Shown here piece after piece: positions 1 to 10,878 of a stretch of 64,000 bases of DNA; within the stretch, counting starts at the first letter, position 1, and every line of letters begins with the position of its first letter. The stretch comes from Pleurodeles waltl (taxonomy: Eukaryota; Chordata; Amphibia; Caudata; Salamandridae). The stretch covers positions 333,076,177 through 333,140,176 of the forward strand of contig NC_090448.1 of the NCBI RefSeq assembly GCF_031143425.1, read 5' to 3'. The notes beneath the pieces are model-generated. The model was not told the DNA's origin. It was given only the letters and a program-made list of their open reading frames with translations, and ran no database searches. A program made the position numbers and the translations under genes.

Positions 1-6
1 AGACTT

Positions 7-138
7 GGCAGTGATTCTGCATAAAGTAAGGAAAATGGCAACTGCCACTAGCTAAAATTGAGAAAATGGAGACTTGCATTACCTAAGATGGAGTTGTGGA
101 GGCCCACTTAAAGGCTGAGTCGGACCTTAGGATTTTAC
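7..138 (-). repeat. LTR-like direct repeat, copy 1
   Basis: This stretch matches 6330-6457 with scattered substitutions and small indels. Both begin GGCAGTGATTCTGCATAAA and both end in GGTCGGACCTTAGGA-like sequence (copy 1 reads AGTCGGACC). If the element lies on the minus strand this is the 3' LTR side. Only this block is shared, so it may be a fragment of a longer LTR. Confidence 0.5.
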
Positions 139-1760
139 CTCGTCCCCACCATTTAGGTCTGAATGTTACATAAAGGATGCATATTTAACATGTAAGGATT
201 TAGCTAACATGTAGGGAAATCCATGCTCTTAAATTGCTAGAGTAAAAAATACCTAAAACCCGATAAATATCTAAACATAATACATAATACGTATAAGTTG
301 TCATAGCTCGAAATAAAAGCAATTGATATGTATCATAAAAAGATGACATATGTAGTGAGCTAAGCGAAGCATGAATACTTACAAGCCTTGCATTTGTATC
401 AATAAATTCCTGATTCCATGTTAAACACAGTCTGTCAAAAGTGTGTGCTAAAGAGAGATGCATGTTGGAGATTAAACATACCGTTTAATCCTAAATAAAG
501 TGGGTTAGATTAAAAAATATGCCACATAAAAAGAAAAGCAAAAATTAGTTCGTAGTTCATGGTTGCTGTGGTATCTAGGGTGAATATATGTTTTTGTTCG
601 CCTTACATGATGATTTCAGTAATTCACTGGTGGACATGTCAACATCTTCCTGTTCAAACATATATGTATAGTCCTAATAGAGTCCTGAAAATGCATGCTT
701 ATAGTTGTGAGCCTGCACATTTGAAAGACCAACAGTTGGTTACTCTTCTGAAGCACTCTGTGGTAATTGCGGCTTCTCTTTAGGTGGCTTAAAGAGTAAC
801 AGCGAATCAAGCCATTCATCAAGAACTGTGTCAAAGTGCCAATGGTGATATTGCTCTCCCATAGGTTTGGTCTTGTCAGAGTGACTGATGCATTGCTTGG
901 CGTCGGCACTCATGTAGTGGTTGAATGATTGCCTCCATAGTAAAATAAGCTACTGGGGGCTTCCCCAGCTGTAAGTCCAAGATTATTTCAATCGGACAGT
1001 TTTACATACCAGAACACAGGCGTTACTTGTGCCTTATCCATTTTGCAAAATAAGAGCATCCAGTACTCGCTGAGTTCAGATAACCAAAGCCATATAGCAT
1101 GCTAGAGTCTCTCTGTCTCTTTGTTCTGCTGCATACATGTGCTCCATGTTGTTGACTTCCTTGTTGGAAAAAGAGAAACATGACATCACAGCCTATTAGC
1201 AGTATGATAGCTGGGAATCTCCAAAAAGGTGGGAGAGCAAGAGTGGAAAAATACTGCTTTCAATCCAGTCATCAGATCCGGTGTACTTAAAAAGATGCAC
1301 AACACCGGTCGTCAAAGACAAATTAAATATAGTTTGCTCCACATTGACAAAATATGTCAGATACGATGTGCGTGATAGCCTCTGAATTTCTGAAGCAGTT
1401 CTTACTGTCTTCACTTCGTAGGTTTCAGCTTCTGAAGTCAACGACTTTTTTTAACAAGACAGACAATTTATTTATAACTAATGTTACCTGCTGTGCGTTT
1501 GAACCTGGCAAGCCATACATGATAATGGAAATAATAGAATGTTGTGGAGGGATTTGTACCCGCCACCTCGAAACATAATTGGAGCCATCCCTTTGTCTGG
1601 CATCGATATGAAATCTATGGATTTTGACGATCTAAACAACTGGATGGCACTGGATATGCTGCGATGTTCACAGCGTAGACACCTCTTCTGGATCTGTGGA
1701 AAGTAGAGTGCAACTGTAATTCACGAACCACTGGTGATGCAATTGTTCTTTCAGGACAAA

Positions 1761-1931
1761 GGGCCTGATGACAACTTTGGCGGAGGGGGTAAATCCGGCC
1801 CAAATGTGATGCATATCCCACTCGCTGTATTACGAGTCCATTATATCCTATGGAACTCGTAATACGGTGGGCGGGATATCCGTCACATTTGGGACAGATT
1901 AACCCCCTCCTCCAAAGTTGTAATCAGGCCC
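1761..1931. repeat. Foldback (palindromic MITE-like) element
   Basis: The left end GGGCCTGATGACAACTTTGG is mirrored by CCAAAGTTGTAATCAGGCCC at the right end. The arms continue inward almost to the centre (GTATTACGAG facing CTCGTAATAC around 1829-1860). The whole 171 bp can fold into one hairpin. The flanks read AAA on both sides, a weak hint of a 3-bp target duplication. No coding sequence is present; it looks like a non-autonomous DNA element inside the ERV-like remnant. Confidence 0.6.
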
Positions 1932-2099
1932 AAAGTGTCCATTGAGTAGCTGTAAAACGGTTAGTATCAAACTCCCAGAGCAGACATTGAATCCCCATAA
2001 ACCTTGGAGGCAAATAGAAGATTGTTCTTTGAATGAAATGAATAAACTGCCCCAATCACTACCAGACACTGCAAATCTTTTACTACTGCTGAAGCACTA

Positions 2100-3730
2100 G
2101 CATTTCTGTGTGGCCATACCCAGAGGAATCGATTGCCACCAATATGTACTTATATCGGTTGGCTGAGTGAAAGGGAGCGATGTGGGCCAAATAAATCACC
2201 CAGAGGGTATTTTGGAGATTGTGAAGGGAGCTGGCATGGGTTGTTTTATAGTGGAGGGTTTAATCTGTTGAAAAATATCCACTGTTGGACATAATCTCTA
2301 GTCTGTTCATATAAACCAGGAGTGTTGCTGTAGTGTACTTATGGTTGCATGAACTCCTGCATGATCCAATGCCAATCCCTCATGGGCTTTTTTGATTAGA
2401 TTTAATCTAGACAAATGGTTAGGTTTTATACTGTCTCCCTCACCTGGTAATGTGACTATACAACTGTTATCTGAATTAAGGATGTAGGAGTATCTGGAAG
2501 GAAAGCCTAGTTGTAATTATGGCTGTTCAGATCTGTGTCGATCCTCGTTTGAGATCTGGGTAGGATAGCTACCCTAGCAGTCTTATTTGCACCCTTAGCA
2601 GCTAAGTCAGCCGCGCAGTTTCCTTTAGCTTGAATGCCATCATGCTGATGGCTAAAGTGTGCCTCACCTGGACCAGTGGAAACCTATCTTGTAAAACAGC
2701 TACCTTTCTCCAAAGATGTGTATTCTTTATGGGTTTCCCCTTGAATCATTGACTCCATTTAAATGCCAGGGCTGCAAGTTAACATTGTAACCTTGCGCAA
2801 TGAAGGATGAGTCAGGCACTATAAGTGTGGGAACTGACAAGTCAGTCTTTTATAATGCAAGTAAGAGTGCCTGTAGTTCTGCATGCTGTGCAGTACTGTC
2901 ACCTACAATTTTAGTGTGGATGCGCTAAGGATTAAATCCACCATCTTTCACTATGCCTTAAACAGCCATGCGGGCTGCAGACTATTTGTACTTTGTTCCT
3001 ACTGCTGGTTGGGCAGGGTAATCCATGTAGAAAATGCTCTGGAAAGACTTGATGGGTAAGGGAGTTAGAGCAGCATGTTGTTTATATTGGAGAAAGCTTG
3101 GGTACGAAAAGTGGGATCATGCTGAAAATTTACATCCACTGCACCCACCTCGTTTCTAGTGCGTGAGCATTATGAATGCTTGCCTTCGTGGCTGCCTCTA
3201 GTGCCAGTGTGGGAGAAACAACAATACAAATTTTTTCAAACTGCACTCCTTCAGAATAGCTGTTTGCACAGCTGTAACGATTTTTTCAATGGAAGCAAAA
3301 CATGCTTCTACTGAACAATACAAGTGAGAATTATAAGCTGTGGGAAAGGTCTGTGTCTCCATTTAGGTCACATAGTTATAACCCTAGTGACTGAGTATGG
3401 CTTGATAATTAGGTTGGTCTTATTGTCTGTAGTCTATAAATATTTAGTCTCAAGTGTGTCTTCTTATACAGCACACAACGTATCAGTTTGGGCGCTTGTC
3501 CATTGTTGGCTTAAAATGTGGAGAAATCGGGACGTACAAGGGCTTTACTCGCTCAGCATAGTGAGGCAAGTAAGTATGTCCAAAGTGAAGAAATCCCACA
3601 AGGGATTGCAACTTCTTCAGTGTATTGGAAGGCTGCAAGTTAGCACACTTCTGAAGGAAGTTTGGAGCTACACCCTTGACCCCTGGATAACTCTTATCCC
3701 AAGAAGTCACCGTCAGTTATGCAATATTCG

Positions 3731-3762
<32 letters not shown>

Positions 3763-3955
3763 GATTTGTGATGTTAATGTTCTCAGCTCTGTCCACCGTA
3801 TTCAGATGTAGACATACATCGTCAATAATAAGATAGATATCATCAGTGTAAGACAATAACTCGGGATCTGGTTGTAAATTCTCCATGATGCACACTGAGA
3901 ACAAGCCAGAACTGTTCTTATAGTCAATAATCAGTCGTCGAAATGAGATCTGCAC
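2100..3955 (-). pseudogene. ERV-like pol remnant (RT, RNase H, integrase)
   Basis: Read on the minus strand, 3955-3713 contains a YTDD reverse transcriptase active-site motif followed by an acidic stretch. 3710-3483 resembles the RT thumb/connection of retroviral pol (LQSLVGFLHFG). Around 2900-2830 an AELQAL motif and at 2660-2570 an HQHDG...GNCAADLAAKGA pattern are typical of RNase H. 2400-2300 gives an HAGVHAT-like stretch that fits the integrase zinc-binding region. Frames change and stops interrupt throughout, and a 27-T run (3731-3757) splits the RT. The order RT, RNase H, integrase is right for retroviral pol. It is a decayed copy with no coding capacity; assignment to a retroviral genus is not possible by eye. 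Confidence 0.55.
3731..3757. repeat. Poly(T) tract, 27 nt
   Basis: Uninterrupted run of T inside the ERV-like pol remnant. It reads as poly(A) on the minus strand and accounts for a lysine run in the minus-strand frame. Length is prone to assembly error. Confidence 0.9.
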
Positions 3956-4364
3956 CTTGTCAAAACTAATAGCGGTTAGAAACTCACTTTCAGCAGCTTT
4001 GTTTTGACTGAAGAACTCATTGGAAATATCCAGGGAGTATAGACTTCTGCGATTTATTTATAGGAGTTCCTGTTCTCGATCTTGAACTAAAATCTCATCC
4101 AGTCTCTGATTTACAGCGAAAACCAAAGCTTTTCTAGATGTACTTATGATGATAAGCAAACTGTAGAGAAGTCCCTATGACCATCATTCCTAAATCCAGA
4201 GCTGGTGCAGCTCTGTGTTCATTCTTTACTTGCTTCGGTATGTCAATGAGATCTGCCAGTGTAGGTGTGCCTTGCGTGCTAGTATACATGCATGCCATGC
4301 AAAGATGCTTTCCCAGGTGTTACACTGCTCTGTGGGTGGCAGCATCCCAAGAAAAATACACATA

Positions 4365-4870
4365 GGCCCTCATTACAACCTCCTGCCGAGGCAGCGGGCG
4401 CCAGAATACCACCAGTGATGGCGGTATTTCTGGCTCCCTATTTTGACTTTTCCACTGGGCCAGCGGACGGTAACAGTGTTACCGTCCGCTGGCCCAGCGG
4501 AAAAGTCCCATTAACATTGCTGCCGGCTCACAATAGAGCCGGCGGCAATGCTGATATGTAGTGGGTGCAGTAGCATCCATTGCGCATTTCAGGCAGTGAA
4601 ATGCACGATGGGGCCCCCAGGGGCACCCGAGTCCCCCTTACCGCTAGTCTTTCCATGGCTGTGTTTACCACCATGGCCAGGCTGGCAGTCGCGGACTCAT
4701 AATCCCTCTGGGGATTATGACTGCCAGGCGAAAGCCTGGCGGTATAGTGGAGGGGCTGGCGGTATGGCCATGGCTATTGCGCCACGGTCATAATATCTGG
4801 CGGAAGACCGCCAGCCTCTTGGCGGTGTTACCGCCAGCTTACCGCCGGCCGCCAGGGTCGTAATGAGGCC
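4365..4870. mobile_element. GC-rich foldback element with CATA duplication
   Basis: Termini GGCCCTCATTACAACC (left) and GGTCGTAATGAGGCC (right) are inverted copies, and the sequence CATA flanks both ends (4361-4364, 4871-4874), a plausible 4-bp target duplication. Inside are several nested palindromes, such as ACTGGGCCAGCGGACGGTAA facing its complement at 4455-4500, and CTGCCAGGC facing GCCTGGCGG. The GC-rich interior stands out from the AT-rich surroundings. Open frames here are incidental. A relative lies at 37744-38274. It is probably a non-autonomous DNA transposon; superfamily unknown. Confidence 0.65.
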
Positions 4871-6329
4871 CATAGCCATTATTTTTTGTTTGTCTTAGTG
4901 GGTAGTGTACGGATACCCTGCTTCTAACTGGTTGTTTTTGTGAGCACTCCTGAAGGGCGTTTTGTGACATTACATGAGCGCTTTTCCAGTGGTAGCATTA
5001 ATAGTCTGTGGACTAAAGGTTTGTATCCGTCCCACTGCAAGAGCTGTATGAGTCTCCTGTATAAGAAAATTGTATAGTCTAAAACCCTAACCACCTCAGA
5101 GAGTGTTAATTGTCAGGGCAAGGAATGGGCATGTAGCCAGCCAAGACCGTCCACGTATCTTGGTAAGCCCTACAGTATGCTCTTGGATCTACTGCTGCAT
5201 AGGCTTGAAAGTGCCCTGAGGCATCATCGATAGGCTTGAACTACATCCATGAGTAAAATGTCTCTAAGGCATACACAGGCGCAGCAGTTACAAAAGTAAC
5301 TGCCCCCCCCTTATTGGGGATACCGCCAGTGTTGAGATGCTGAGGGACTACTTCCTTGTAATTGGCTTCTATCACAATAGGTGCCGTCATGGTGAGCTAG
5401 AAATTGGAATCAAAGGATTAGAAAACACACCGATTGGGGAATAACCTTTCAAAAGTCAAGCTTGACAAAACTACAGAAATAGATGCTCCCTTATCCTCTA
5501 GTAGGAGGTAACCATGATTACTGTGAAGTTTCTGTAATAACGTAAAAGTGGCTTGCATGAGTGTGAATAGAGGAAAAAAACTACTCAAGGCTTAACCATA
5601 AGATACCTCACGTTGGATACTAGCTGTTGCGTAAACTATGACTTTGGAATAGTTCTACAAGGTTTGCTTTCCTACCCACGGGTGACACAGGTCAATTTAA
5701 TCCACTAGGGCTCAATGTGAAAGACCGTTTATTGTAGCCCTGCAGAACCCCACCCAATACATTGTTGAAGTAGTGTTATTTCTTTTGGGTTACTAACAAC
5801 TCCTGCAACAGGATCAGGGGCACCGTGGTAATAGAAACAAACCTATCTCGTTGTTCACGATATCACACAAACTGCACTAAGAAGAATAACACTTTTAACT
5901 AAAAGCATTTTCAACAGTAGGATGAATCTGTTTCTCATCTAAAATGACTATATAGGATATCATAAAAACAGCAAGAAGGCAAGTTGTGACCAACAGGAAT
6001 AAAATTAACATTTCTAACATGGTCAAAATGTCTTCTAAAACCTAGCACCCTAAAACTAACTTCTCTCAGCATAGTACAAAGATCATTGAACATAGATTAA
6101 TTTACAATCTACAGTTTCCTAGGGAGAAGGGTAGTGCTCCACATACCTTGTTTGACAGCAACAGCTGTTATCAGCAGAGGCATGAAGGCAGTGTTCCCTG
6201 TGAAGGGTGAACACATGCTGCGGCAGTGCCCTTCCTCCGGGACTCCATTTATCAACAGCCAAATGACTTGACTCTTTTACAGTTCTTAGAATGATAAGGT
6301 CTGATGACGTCTGCATCAATGACGGACAT

Positions 6330-6457
6330 GGCAGTGATTCTGCATAAATTAAGGAAAATAGTGACTCCCAATACCTAAAATTGAGAAGATGGTGACTTCC
6401 ATTACCTCAGATGGAGTTGGGGCTACTAAAAGAAGGGGTCGGACCTTAGGACTTTAC
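6330..6457 (-). repeat. LTR-like direct repeat, copy 2
   Basis: Second copy of the repeat at 7-138, in the same orientation. For a minus-strand provirus this would be the 5' LTR side. Sequence beyond 6457 does not continue the match. Confidence 0.5.
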
Positions 6458-8413
6458 GTAAGGCAAGTACTCTAATACTACTTTGCACACAATATAAAAT
6501 GCAACACACAATAACGGAGAACATTTATCTGTTGTACTAATCAGTACAGTACTCGCTGTAATTTTGAGACATTTACTGTAAAGTAGATTGGCAAAGGCCT
6601 TGCAGGAGATTCTGACTAGTTTGTATGGAGCACGCAATAAGCAGGGCAGTGCTGCCCACCGGATAGCATTCTTACTAACTTTGCCCTATCCCCCCAAGCA
6701 CAGCTGTGCAAACACCCCCACACATTTGGTTATCCTTTCTCACTCATTACATTTATTTCAATGCTGCTACATATGCCACTGATTAAGACACAATTCCTGA
6801 ACCGTGTCCACCTTTCTACTTACAGATTATTGCAGATACATACAACATGTATCCGTGTCTCTGAATGTTTCTGTAACAGCTGGTATCATGGTTATTTCTT
6901 GTAAAATTGATCCTTGATGACTGATTCATGCAGAAGCACCAACAAAAACCAAATGTGCAAACATCTATATATTCTTTCTCTCACCATCTCAATCTTCAAA
7001 TAATTAGGCATTCTATTTTAGAGTAACTGTCTAGTATGTTGCTAGATCTTCTTTTCAAATTAAAATATAAAAAATGCTATTTGGATGCTAACTTTTTAAC
7101 AATTTTTTAACTAATTAACTTTAAATGTTCATGTATGTTACATATATAATGGCCATTGAAAAGAGCATTATATATACGTTTTTTGATCTTTTAAGCCCCT
7201 GCACCTATTTAAGATTATTCTCATTAATGAAGTGCAAAAGGCAGCAACTGCAGAAGAACCCCCTGCATTAGTTTTCAGGACTGGTGTTAATAGATTTCAA
7301 AATGCCAAATAAAATATGGCAAATGTAACTAGAGTACATATTATATAGTTGGTCAAATGCGCACATTAGCATATTTGATTTAGTTTTCAGGTATGTTAAA
7401 TATGTTTTTGACATAAGGACCCCCCTCTACCCAAATCCCAAATAATTATATTTCATACTCTAGTCACTGCCAGATCACTGATGCACCAGTTAACAATCTT
7501 GCAATATCTACTGCTGAAAACCAAAATTGCTTTTTTTGTATAGGCAAATAATTTGTTCTTCATAGTATACTTATTAAGAGCATTCACTGTAAACCTGAAG
7601 CTGTATGATCCCTTATCAGGGTATTATGAGCATACTGCAGACCCAGGAGACATGAACCCAGGCAAAGGGCATTAGTATTTGCTTTCAAAATCTCAGATAG
7701 CATGTTGACCATATAGGTTGAATAACAGATTATGTTAGTGTGCATCTCTCTTTCAGTTCTCGTTTAGTCAAAATGCTCTTGGGGGAAATAGCCACTTTCA
7801 CTCAACTTAAACTGAATCACATGTGTCTCAGTATAAAGATTAAGGGCCCGGTTCACAAAGCTAAACTTAGACTTTAGTCCTAAGACTTTAGGCCTAAACT
7901 TAGACTTTAGTCCTAAGACTTTAGGCCTAAATTTAGACTTCAGGTCCAAATTGACATGAAGTCTAACTTTAGAACTGAAGGCTAACTTTAGACTGGAAGT
8001 CTAAACGTAAACTTCAGGTCTATAGTTAGGCTTCAGGTTTAAGTTTAGACTTCAGGTCTAAAGTTAGGGCCCGATTCACTAAGGTAGACTTAGACCTGAA
8101 GTCTAGCTTGAGACCTGAACTTTAAACTTAGATTCCCGGTCTAAAGTTACACTTCAGGTCCAAATTTATATTTCAAGTTTTAAATTAATTTTGTGAATTG
8201 GGCCCTGAATTTCTCTTAGTAGTATTTGTGAAATAGAAAACATAGCAAGCTTAGTCCATTAGATGGCTCGATTACCTCTGGCTAAAGCCATCTGATAGTC
8301 GTCAATAATACATATAAACAGGCTACATTTCTTTACCTTGATGTAATTATGAATCAGCATTGCCATTCGAAAGTGCGACTTTGGATAACACCTTTTGCAG
8401 GGAAGAATTAAGT
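6458..8413. other. Intronic stretch without a gene
   Basis: AT-rich sequence with no open frame showing recognisable domains. The only structured part is the foldback element at 7844-8205. It lies upstream of the first RNF123 exon seen here and is presumably intronic. Confidence 0.6.
7844..8205. repeat. Foldback element built of TTTAGACTTCAGG-like repeats
   Basis: The left end GGGCCCGGTTCACAAAG and right end TTTTGTGAATTGGGCCC are inverted. A second copy of the left end (GGGCCCGATTCACTAAGG) occurs at 8067, so 8067-8205 may be one complete short element next to a partial copy. The interior consists of many copies, in both orientations, of a motif like TAGACTTCAGGTCTAAA, which can fold extensively. 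There is no coding potential, apart from a short repetitive frame that is an artefact of the repeats. Confidence 0.6.
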
Positions 8414-8591
8414 GTTCGATGGCATCTGTCGCTGTAGATACACATGGTATGCATGAGCTCGCCATCTGGTGTTGGGTCGGAGTGTTACAAGTTGTTTTTC
8501 TTCGAAGAAGTGTTTTCGAGTCACGGGACCGAGTGACTCCACCTTCTGTGCTCATTGCGCATGGGCGTCGACTCCATCTTCGATTGTTTTC
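8414..8591 (+). repeat. DIRS A left inverted terminal repeat
   Basis: 8441-8591 is an inverted copy of 14092-14240, with the outermost 27 nt (GTTCGATGGCATCTGTCGC...) unique to this end. It contains the 12-bp palindrome TTCTTCGAAGAA (8498-8509), also present in the other copies. It precedes gag and probably contains the promoter, but no TATA box is obvious. Confidence 0.88.
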
Positions 8592-8807
8592 TTTCCGCCA
8601 TCGGGTTCGGACGTGTTCCTGTCGCTCCGAGTTTCGGAACGGAAAGTTAGCTGAAGACGGAAGATTTTCGACGGTATCGTTGCGATCCGGTTAGAGATAG
8701 ACACATACGACGACGCGTTCAACATCGAAGCGCCTCGGTGCCCTTCGGGGTAGATTTCGGCACCCCGTAGGGGCCTAGTCGGCCCGACCGCGTGGAGGAC
8801 AACGCCG

Positions 8808-10844
8808 ATGGATCGGACCCCGTTTCGATTCTGCCCCGAATGCCACAACAAATATCCTTATACGGACCTACACTCGGTCTGTAATCTGTGCCTGTCACCC
8901 GAGCACAGCGAAGAATCCTGTGAGGCCTGTCGGGCGTTCCGGTCCCGAAAAACTCTGCGCGACCGTCGAGCGAGAAGACTCCAGATGGCGTCCACGCCAA
9001 AAGAGCGTCCACAGTTCGAGACAGAAGAGGAACAGGAGGAATCCTTTTCCATCCAGGATTCAGACTCCGACGAGCTACACTCTACAAGAACCGTGAGTAA
9101 GACGTCGAGATCAAACCTTAAAAAAGGAAAGAAGGCCCAGGGGACGCCACTGTCAACCGGCCATGGCTCCACCCAAATTCTCGGTGCCCAACAATCGGCA
9201 CCGAAAAAGGCCCATTCAGTGTCGAGATCGTCCGACTTCGGTCGAGACACCGGCACGCAGCCTCCTCGGGACCGAGAGAGTGCTAAACAGAAGCATCGAC
9301 ACCGAGAGTTCGGTGTCGACACCGATCGACGCCGAGACAGTGGCGCCGAAGACCATAGAGGCCAAGAATTTTCGGCACAGAAAAAGAGGAAGGTTACCTC
9401 GGAGCCGAAAAAACAATCGACAGGGCTTTCGGAGCCGAAAAAAGCGACATCAGACCCTGTTTCTGGCTCCTATACCGAAGAGCATTCTATGTCTTCTCAA
9501 ATGAAGAAACATAGATTTGAACAAGAACTGCAATCCACTAACGTGGATCACACGCAAAAGCGTATCTTTATTCAGCAGGGGACTGGGAAGATCAGTACCC
9601 TCCCACCTGTCAAACGAAAGAGAACGCTTCAGTTTACTCCTCAGCAACAAACAACACAAAAGGTAACACCTCCTCCCTCGCCTCCACCTGTAACTCCGGC
9701 TTCGCCAACTTACACCCCGTCACATTCGCCAGCTCACACCGCCATGAGCCACGACGACCAAGATCAGGATGCGTGGGACTTGTACGACGCACCAGTGTCT
9801 GATAACAGCCCAGACACATACCCAACTAGGCCATCACCACCGGAAGACAGCACAGCCTACTCGCAAGTGGTGGCTAGAGCAGCTCTATTCCATAATGTGG
9901 AACTACACTCGGAACAAGTAGAGGATGATTTTTTATTTAACACCCTCTCCTCAACCCACAGCTCCTACCAAAGCCTGCCGATGCTCCCAGGCATGCTACG
10001 CCATGCAAAGGACATTTTCAAGGAGCCAGTTAAAAGTAGGGCAGTGACGCCTAGGGTGGACAAAAAGTATAAGGCGCCTCCTACGGACCCTGTCTTCATC
10101 ACCTCTCAGCTGCCACCAGACTCTGTGGTGGTAGGGGCTGCCAGAAAACGGGCAAACTCACACACTTCTGGGGATGCACCTCCCCCAGATAAAGAAAGTA
10201 GGAAGTTCGATGCAGCCGGGAAGAGGGTTGCTGTCCAAGCAGCAAACCAGTGGCGCATCGCAAATTCACAAGCGCTGCTAGCGCGATACGACAGAGCCCA
10301 CTGGGATGAGATGCAGCATCTCATTGAACATCTCCCAAAAGATCTGCAAAAAAGAGCAAAACAGGTTGTTGAGGAGGGTCAAAACATTTCCAACAATCAA
10401 ATACGCTCCTCCATGGATGCAGCAGACACGGCCGCAAGAACCATTAATACGTCGGTTACCATCCGTAGGCACGCATGGCTCAGAACGTCTGGATTCAAGC
10501 CAGAAATTCAACAGGCAGTGCTTAACATGCCAGTAAACGAGAAACTTCTGTTCGGTCCGGAGGTCGACACAGCTATAGAAAAGCTCAAGAAGGACACTGA
10601 CACTGCCAAGGCCATGGGCGCACTCTACTCCCCGCAGAGCAGAGGATCTTATAACACCTTCCGCAAAACACCTTTTAGAGGAGGGTTTCGGGGTCAGGCC
10701 ACACAAGCTAGCACCTCACAGTCCGCACCGCCCACCTACCAGGGACAGTACAGGGGAGGTTTTCGGGGCCAGTATAGAGGGGGGCAATTCCCTAGGAATA
10801 GGGGAAGATTTCAAAGCCCCAAAACCACTACCAACAAGCAGTGA
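8808..10844 (+). CDS. DIRS A gag-like protein (678 aa)
   Basis: This is the first frame of the element, expected to package the element RNA. The N-terminal 45 residues hold a compact Cys/His cluster (CPEC, CNLC, H, CEAC), probably a zinc-binding module. Residues about 60-300 are highly charged and rich in S, T, K and P, likely disordered. From about 360 a conserved block follows (LPMLPGMLRHAK, DKKYKAPPTDPVF, AAGKRVAVQAANQWRI, RRHAWLRTSGF) that recurs in copies B, C and D. The C-terminus has RGG-type repeats (YRGGFRGQYRGG), typical of nucleic-acid binding. ATG at 8808 is chosen because the same start and Cys/His region recur in copy B. The stop lies 5 nt before an ATG (10850) at the head of the RT region, a spacing that suits reinitiation. 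Family-level function is inferred from position and composition. Confidence 0.85.
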   Translation: MDRTPFRFCPECHNKYPYTDLHSVCNLCLSPEHSEESCEACRAFRSRKTLRDRRARRLQMASTPKERPQFETEEEQEESFSIQDSDSDELHSTRTVSKTSRSNLKKGKKAQGTPLSTGHGSTQILGAQQSAPKKAHSVSRSSDFGRDTGTQPPRDRESAKQKHRHREFGVDTDRRRDSGAEDHRGQEFSAQKKRKVTSEPKKQSTGLSEPKKATSDPVSGSYTEEHSMSSQMKKHRFEQELQSTNVDHTQKRIFIQQGTGKISTLPPVKRKRTLQFTPQQQTTQKVTPPPSPPPVTPASPTYTPSHSPAHTAMSHDDQDQDAWDLYDAPVSDNSPDTYPTRPSPPEDSTAYSQVVARAALFHNVELHSEQVEDDFLFNTLSSTHSSYQSLPMLPGMLRHAKDIFKEPVKSRAVTPRVDKKYKAPPTDPVFITSQLPPDSVVVGAARKRANSHTSGDAPPPDKESRKFDAAGKRVAVQAANQWRIANSQALLARYDRAHWDEMQHLIEHLPKDLQKRAKQVVEEGQNISNNQIRSSMDAADTAARTINTSVTIRRHAWLRTSGFKPEIQQAVLNMPVNEKLLFGPEVDTAIEKLKKDTDTAKAMGALYSPQSRGSYNTFRKTPFRGGFRGQATQASTSQSAPPTYQGQYRGGFRGQYRGGQFPRNRGRFQSPKTTTNKQ

Positions 10845-10878
10845 CTCACATGTCACACACCCCTCCCACACAACACCA

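Larger units (their letters stand above)
7..6457 (-). mobile_element. Degenerate ERV-like provirus
   Basis: Two direct repeats of about 130 bp (7-138 and 6330-6457) share an alignable LTR-like sequence. Between them, on the minus strand, lie decayed reverse transcriptase, RNase H and integrase-like segments in the order expected for a retroviral pol. This suggests an old provirus read right to left. The repeats stop matching past about position 138/6457, so true LTR ends are not defined and the left copy may extend beyond the window. Two foldback elements (1761-1931, 4365-4870) lie inside. No intact gag or env is recognisable. The class is unresolved. Confidence 0.5.

Noticed and set aside
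4177..4793. Several overlapping open frames of 60-90 codons
   Set aside because: They lie in or next to a palindromic GC-rich foldback element and show no domain; the palindrome creates frames on both strands.
7764..7949. Repetitive peptide frame (LKSKFRPKVLG repeats)
   Set aside because: Produced by the short repeats of the foldback element; not a gene.
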